A stretch of 64,000 nt of DNA from an uncultured Bacilli bacterium (GTDB lineage: Bacteria > Bacillota_I > Bacilli_A > RF39 > UBA660). The translations under genes were made by a program, and so were the position numbers. This document shows, piece by piece, positions 61,168 through 64,000 of this stretch. The notes under the pieces were generated by a model. It saw only the letters and a list, made by a program, of their open reading frames with translations. It had not been told where the DNA came from and did not search any database. The stretch is from contig CAKOOJ010000001.1 of the NCBI GenBank assembly GCA_934098385.1, positions 1 to 64,000 on the forward strand, read 5' to 3'. Position 1 is the first letter of the stretch; the number at the start of each line of letters is the position of its first letter.

Positions 61168-62304
61168 TTATTCTCCTTTAAATTTTTTTTCTAACATTTT
61201 AATAGGTTCACTTTTATCTCTTAATATACTAGAAATAGACAAATCATTATGAATATGATAAATAACATTAGAAATCATTTTAGAACAATCACATACGTGT
61301 AACCATTCTTTTTCTTTATATGCATCTGGTATATAAGATAAATTAGTTGTATAGATTCCATCTAATAAACCATCATTATAGTATTTATTAAATTTTTCTA
61401 TTCCTTCAGTGAATAATGCATAAGTTACAATAATATACACTTTTTTTATTCCACGTTTTTTTAATTCATCTATTACATCAAACATGCTTCCGCCACTTGC
61501 AATCATGTCATCAGTAACTATTGCTGTTTTACCTAATAAATTATCATTACCACAATAATCATGAGCAATTAACTTATATTTCCCATTTTCTAACACATTA
61601 TAATCTCTTTGTTTATAAAAACTTCCCGCTTCTCTATGTATATTTTTTGATTGAAAAGAATTTAAATACACATTTCTTCTACCAGTTGCACCATTATCAG
61701 GAGAAACAAATACTATATTTTTTAAATCTTCAATACTTAAATCACTTATCACTTCATCTAAAATAGTATTAGTTGGAAAAAAATTGTCAAATTCTGTATT
61801 AAACATAGCATGTTCTACACCTTGATCATGTGCATCAAATGTTATAACACTTTTTATATGATGATTTAAATCTAGTAAATGTAACATATAACCACACATT
61901 AAATTTTCTCTAGTATTTCTCCTATGTTGTCTACCTGCAAATAAAAGTGGCATTATAACATTAATCTTATCTGCATGACTATTGCAAGAACCAATTCCAT
62001 CTAATAATTCAATCATTAAATCAGATGGACTTGTATGATTTATCATTTGATGCATTGTATATTCTAAACTATAATTACCTATATCAGTTAACAAAAATAA
62101 ATCTTTACTTCTGACTGTTTCCTCTATTTCAACTTTTAAGTGTCCATCATTAAAAAATATTTCATTAATTGGAACAATAAATGTATATTCAGACTTATCT
62201 AAACTATACATATCTAATAGATGTTCATCTATTTTTTTTCCTAATTCTTTAGCACTTTCAAATACTATTAATCTTAATTTTTCATTTTCTACTTGTTTTT
62301 TCAT
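61168..62304 (-). CDS. prs: Ribose-phosphate pyrophosphokinase (PRPP synthetase), long form
   Basis: This enzyme makes PRPP from ribose 5-phosphate and ATP. The 378-residue protein has the HADKINVIMPLLFAGRQHRR region, VITFDAHDQGVEHAMF (catalytic histidine region), VFVSPDNGATGRR and the PRPP loop AIVTDDMIASGGSM. It is longer than the classical enzyme of about 315 residues and belongs to the divergent form seen in some Firmicutes and Mollicutes. GTAAGGAGT precedes the start, and a structured leader with a terminator lies upstream. Confidence 0.88.
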   Translation of the reverse strand: MKKQVENEKLRLIVFESAKELGKKIDEHLLDMYSLDKSEYTFIVPINEIFFNDGHLKVEIEETVRSKDLFLLTDIGNYSLEYTMHQMINHTSPSDLMIELLDGIGSCNSHADKINVIMPLLFAGRQHRRNTRENLMCGYMLHLLDLNHHIKSVITFDAHDQGVEHAMFNTEFDNFFPTNTILDEVISDLSIEDLKNIVFVSPDNGATGRRNVYLNSFQSKNIHREAGSFYKQRDYNVLENGKYKLIAHDYCGNDNLLGKTAIVTDDMIASGGSMFDVIDELKKRGIKKVYIIVTYALFTEGIEKFNKYYNDGLLDGIYTTNLSYIPDAYKEKEWLHVCDCSKMISNVIYHIHNDLSISSILRDKSEPIKMLEKKFKGE

Positions 62305-62320
62305 TACTTCACTCCTTACA

Positions 62321-62354
62321 ACAGAAAAACTAGGTACAAAAATTGTATCTAGTT
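62321..62354 (-). terminator. Intrinsic terminator/attenuator upstream of prs
   Basis: AACTAGGTAC (62328-62337) and GTATCTAGTT (62345-62354) form an 11-bp-class stem (one A-C mismatch on the minus strand) followed by TTTTTCTG. It lies 20-50 nt before the prs start and could attenuate prs or end the short upstream transcript. Confidence 0.6.
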
Positions 62355-62420
62355 CTAATTATTATGATAGCAAGAAAGTGTAATAGAAAAAAGGATTATC
62401 ATATAACATTTTATATTCAT
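62355..62420 (-). CDS. Leader peptide candidate, 21 residues
   Basis: ATG at 62420 follows GGTGATAG and codes MNIKCYMIILFSITLSCYHN, then N and a stop TAG at 62355, which abuts the terminator stem. A TATAAT box at 62445-62450 could drive it. Its RNA is bracketed by complementary arms (62422-62428 and 62365-62371), so translation would compete with folding. A real product is not proven. Confidence 0.35.
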   Translation of the reverse strand: MNIKCYMIILFSITLSCYHNN

Positions 62421-62450
62421 CGCTATCACCAATTTAATATTATCATTATA
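62365..62450 (-). promoter_or_regulatory. Structured prs leader RNA with -10 box
   Basis: On the minus strand a TATAAT box (62445-62450) precedes an RNA whose ends pair as TGATAGC with GCTATCA, extended by wobble pairs to about 9 bp, enclosing an inner ATATAA/TTATAT hairpin. It is followed by the terminator at 62321-62354 and then prs. It matches no riboswitch class I know. Confidence 0.4.
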
Positions 62451-62490
62451 GCCTAATTATTTCAACAATATTTTACATTTTATTTACTAT

Positions 62491-63837
62491 TTATTCTTCT
62501 ATATTATTACCTATAATCTTATCATAATTTATTTTAGAAATTTTGATATTCTTTATATTATAATCATAAAAATTTTTAAAATTAATTTTTTTATTTTTAA
62601 TATCATTCAAAATATATTTTATAACATTATAATCATTAAATTTATAATCTATATAATAGTAGTTATCTATATTATTTATATATGGTTCAATACTATTATT
62701 ATATTCTATTTCTATCTCTATATCTTTTATATTATTATCAATAATAACTTTATTATGTTTATTATAATAATCTAAATCATTAAATATTATATCATTATTC
62801 ATATTTAATTTAATTGTTTTATCACTATCATATTTTACATTATTATGTATATCAAATTTACTGAATTCAATAAAGAATATACCACTTCCTATTCCAATAA
62901 CAAATAAACTTATTATAAATAGTATAAAACTTCTTTTAAAGTAGTATTTCATATTAAATATAAATCTATACATTAATTCTATAAATACATAAGCGTTTAA
63001 TATTAAACCTACAAATAATATAAATAAACCTAAAAAAATAATTCCATATTTCAACCATAATAACGATATAGTATCTAAAAATACTAAAAATATAAAACCT
63101 ATAATTAAAAATAATAGAATGAATATTACAAATATTTTTATTAGTCCTCTTATAAATTTAAACAATAACATAGTAAACGCATTAGGAGTATGTTTTGGAT
63201 CTCTAATAATTATTTTTTCATGATTACTATTTATATTTTTATTAACAACATCCTTCTCAATTATTTTGTCTTTAACATTATTATCTTCTATTGTAATATA
63301 ATAGTCTAAATATCTTATCTTAAATAAATGTAGCGTAATAACAAATGATATAATAAACATTAACAAACTATATAACGTTTTAAATATATTAAATACATAT
63401 CTATAAATATCTGTAGGTAAAAAATTAAATATATTAAAAATAGTATCTTTTAAAAACATTCCAAATATATATGATATAAAGTAACAGATTAATATAATTA
63501 ACATTATTTCTAGTATACATTTTATTTTACCAATAAATTTCATACTCCAAAACATATTATATGTTTTAGTAATTAATCCTAAAATATCACTACCAATATT
63601 TTTAAAATAATTCTTATTGTTATCTTTTTTTATTCCTAACGTATCATCATCAATTAAATCTTCTAAATTACAATCTAATACTTTTGTAACTTTAATTATC
63701 GTAGACATATCAGGATAACTACTTCCGCTTTCCCATTTACTAATGGCTTGTCTACTCATCCTTAATTTCTCAGCAAGAGCTTCTTGACTCAAATTTTTTT
63801 CTTTTCTTAGTTTGGATAACTTATCTTGAAATTTCAT
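62491..63837 (-). CDS. Membrane-bound XRE-family regulator
   Basis: This 448-residue protein starts with an XRE helix-turn-helix (LSKLRKEKNLSQEALAEKLRMSRQAISKWESGSSYPDMSTIIKVTKVL, about 6-55). A linker, five to seven membrane helices in the middle (about 100-340) and an asparagine- and isoleucine-rich beta-like extracytoplasmic tail follow. This layout is common in Firmicutes and suggests an envelope-sensing regulator. GAGGTGAAG precedes the start. Two perfect-register direct repeats lie upstream and may be its binding sites. Confidence 0.8.
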   Translation of the reverse strand: MKFQDKLSKLRKEKNLSQEALAEKLRMSRQAISKWESGSSYPDMSTIIKVTKVLDCNLEDLIDDDTLGIKKDNNKNYFKNIGSDILGLITKTYNMFWSMKFIGKIKCILEIMLIILICYFISYIFGMFLKDTIFNIFNFLPTDIYRYVFNIFKTLYSLLMFIISFVITLHLFKIRYLDYYITIEDNNVKDKIIEKDVVNKNINSNHEKIIIRDPKHTPNAFTMLLFKFIRGLIKIFVIFILLFLIIGFIFLVFLDTISLLWLKYGIIFLGLFILFVGLILNAYVFIELMYRFIFNMKYYFKRSFILFIISLFVIGIGSGIFFIEFSKFDIHNNVKYDSDKTIKLNMNNDIIFNDLDYYNKHNKVIIDNNIKDIEIEIEYNNSIEPYINNIDNYYYIDYKFNDYNVIKYILNDIKNKKINFKNFYDYNIKNIKISKINYDKIIGNNIEE

Positions 63838-63858
63838 ATTTTCTTCACCTCTAACGAA

Positions 63859-63930
63859 ATTATATATCTAATAATATTAGTAGCACAATATAAATTTAGT
63901 TACATTTTGTATAAATTTAGTTGCATTTTG
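63859..63930 (-). promoter_or_regulatory. Promoter with palindrome and two tandem 21-bp operator-like repeats
   Basis: The minus strand has TATAAT at 63859-63864. The spacer holds a perfect palindrome, CTAATA-A-TATTAG (63868-63880). Upstream, 63889-63909 and 63910-63930 are two abutting 21-bp direct repeats that differ at one base, with the core TTTAGTTRCATTTTG. A 21-bp period puts both on the same face of the helix. Confidence 0.6.
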
Positions 63931-64000
63931 CCTTTTTGTATAATTTTAAATTAATTATTTTCTTCTATTTCAAAATCTAATAGTTTTTCACATATTTTTT

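Noticed and set aside
1..64000. UGA read as tryptophan, as in many Mollicutes
   Set aside because: yidD and other genes end in TGA, long genes contain no internal TGA, and the tRNA-Trp anticodon is CCA.
1..64000. Reverse transcriptase or template repeat for the DGR-like region
   Set aside because: No ORF with RT motifs (such as YxDD) and no second GC-rich copy of 2440-2575 was seen, so the DGR call remains a trans-acting hypothesis.

Overview
The window is a very AT-rich bacterial chromosome segment of low-GC Gram-positive type. The gene set points to an uncultured member of Bacilli or a Mollicutes-related gut lineage (RF39-like) that still has a cell wall. It carries murB, an LtaS-type lipoteichoic acid synthase, a sortase with its substrate, DivIVA, SepF and a SleB-type hydrolase. 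TGA is used as a stop codon, and the tRNA-Trp has a CCA anticodon, so the code is the standard bacterial one. The taxonomic placement is inference from gene content and composition. Most genes are on the minus strand. The window holds no rRNA, IS transposase, integrase, reverse transcriptase or CRISPR array.

Layout, left to right: a polar amino-acid ABC transporter (132-2260); a TasA-like surface protein whose C-terminal segment looks like the variable region of a diversity-generating retroelement (2369-4009); smc and rnc; a small plus-strand group (unknown protein, yidD, degenerate ZnuA-like lipoprotein); a BtaA-like protein, khpA, rpsP and proS; a decayed type III toxin-antitoxin locus of ToxIN type (12918-13329); recD2; divIVA/sepF; a sortase-substrate operon (17444-20332); rpoC, rpoB and an rsmC-like gene; ltaS; a DUF192 gene; an Rpn-type nuclease gene beside a 133-bp dispersed repeat; ftsK; a metalloprotease-like gene and miaA; a second TasA-like surface protein; tRNA-Ser; ylbL and ylbJ homologues; a cluster of three pilin-like proteins, a repeat-rich coiled-coil protein and a PrsA-like foldase (42052-46873); queA; tRNA-Trp; a SleB-like hydrolase; phosphoketolase; tsaD, rimI and tsaB; mscL; a phospholipid cluster (acyltransferase, acyl-CoA synthetase, acyltransferase); murB; a flavoprotein; prs with a structured leader; and a membrane-bound XRE regulator with tandem operator-like repeats.

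How the parts work together: the core genes cover transcription (rpoBC), chromosome organisation and segregation (smc, ftsK), translation and tRNA modification (rpsP, proS, miaA, queA, tsaB/tsaD), division (sepF, divIVA) and envelope building (plsC, murB, ltaS, mscL). Around them lie accessory surface modules. The phosphoketolase suggests sugar fermentation by a phosphoketolase route.

The most interesting items are: (1) a ToxI-like array of three 35-36-nt tandem repeats with a near-consensus promoter and an intrinsic terminator, placed upstream of a toxN gene reduced to its N-terminal codons plus a frameshifted C-terminal remnant; (2) the roughly 50 percent G+C, NNC/NNT-codon-rich C-terminal segment of the 2369-4009 gene, which looks like a DGR variable region acting in trans because no reverse transcriptase is nearby; (3) the pilin-like, coiled-coil and foldase cluster; (4) a sortase and substrate with an unusual CPITS motif; (5) leader RNAs with candidate switches upstream of the DGR-like target and of prs.
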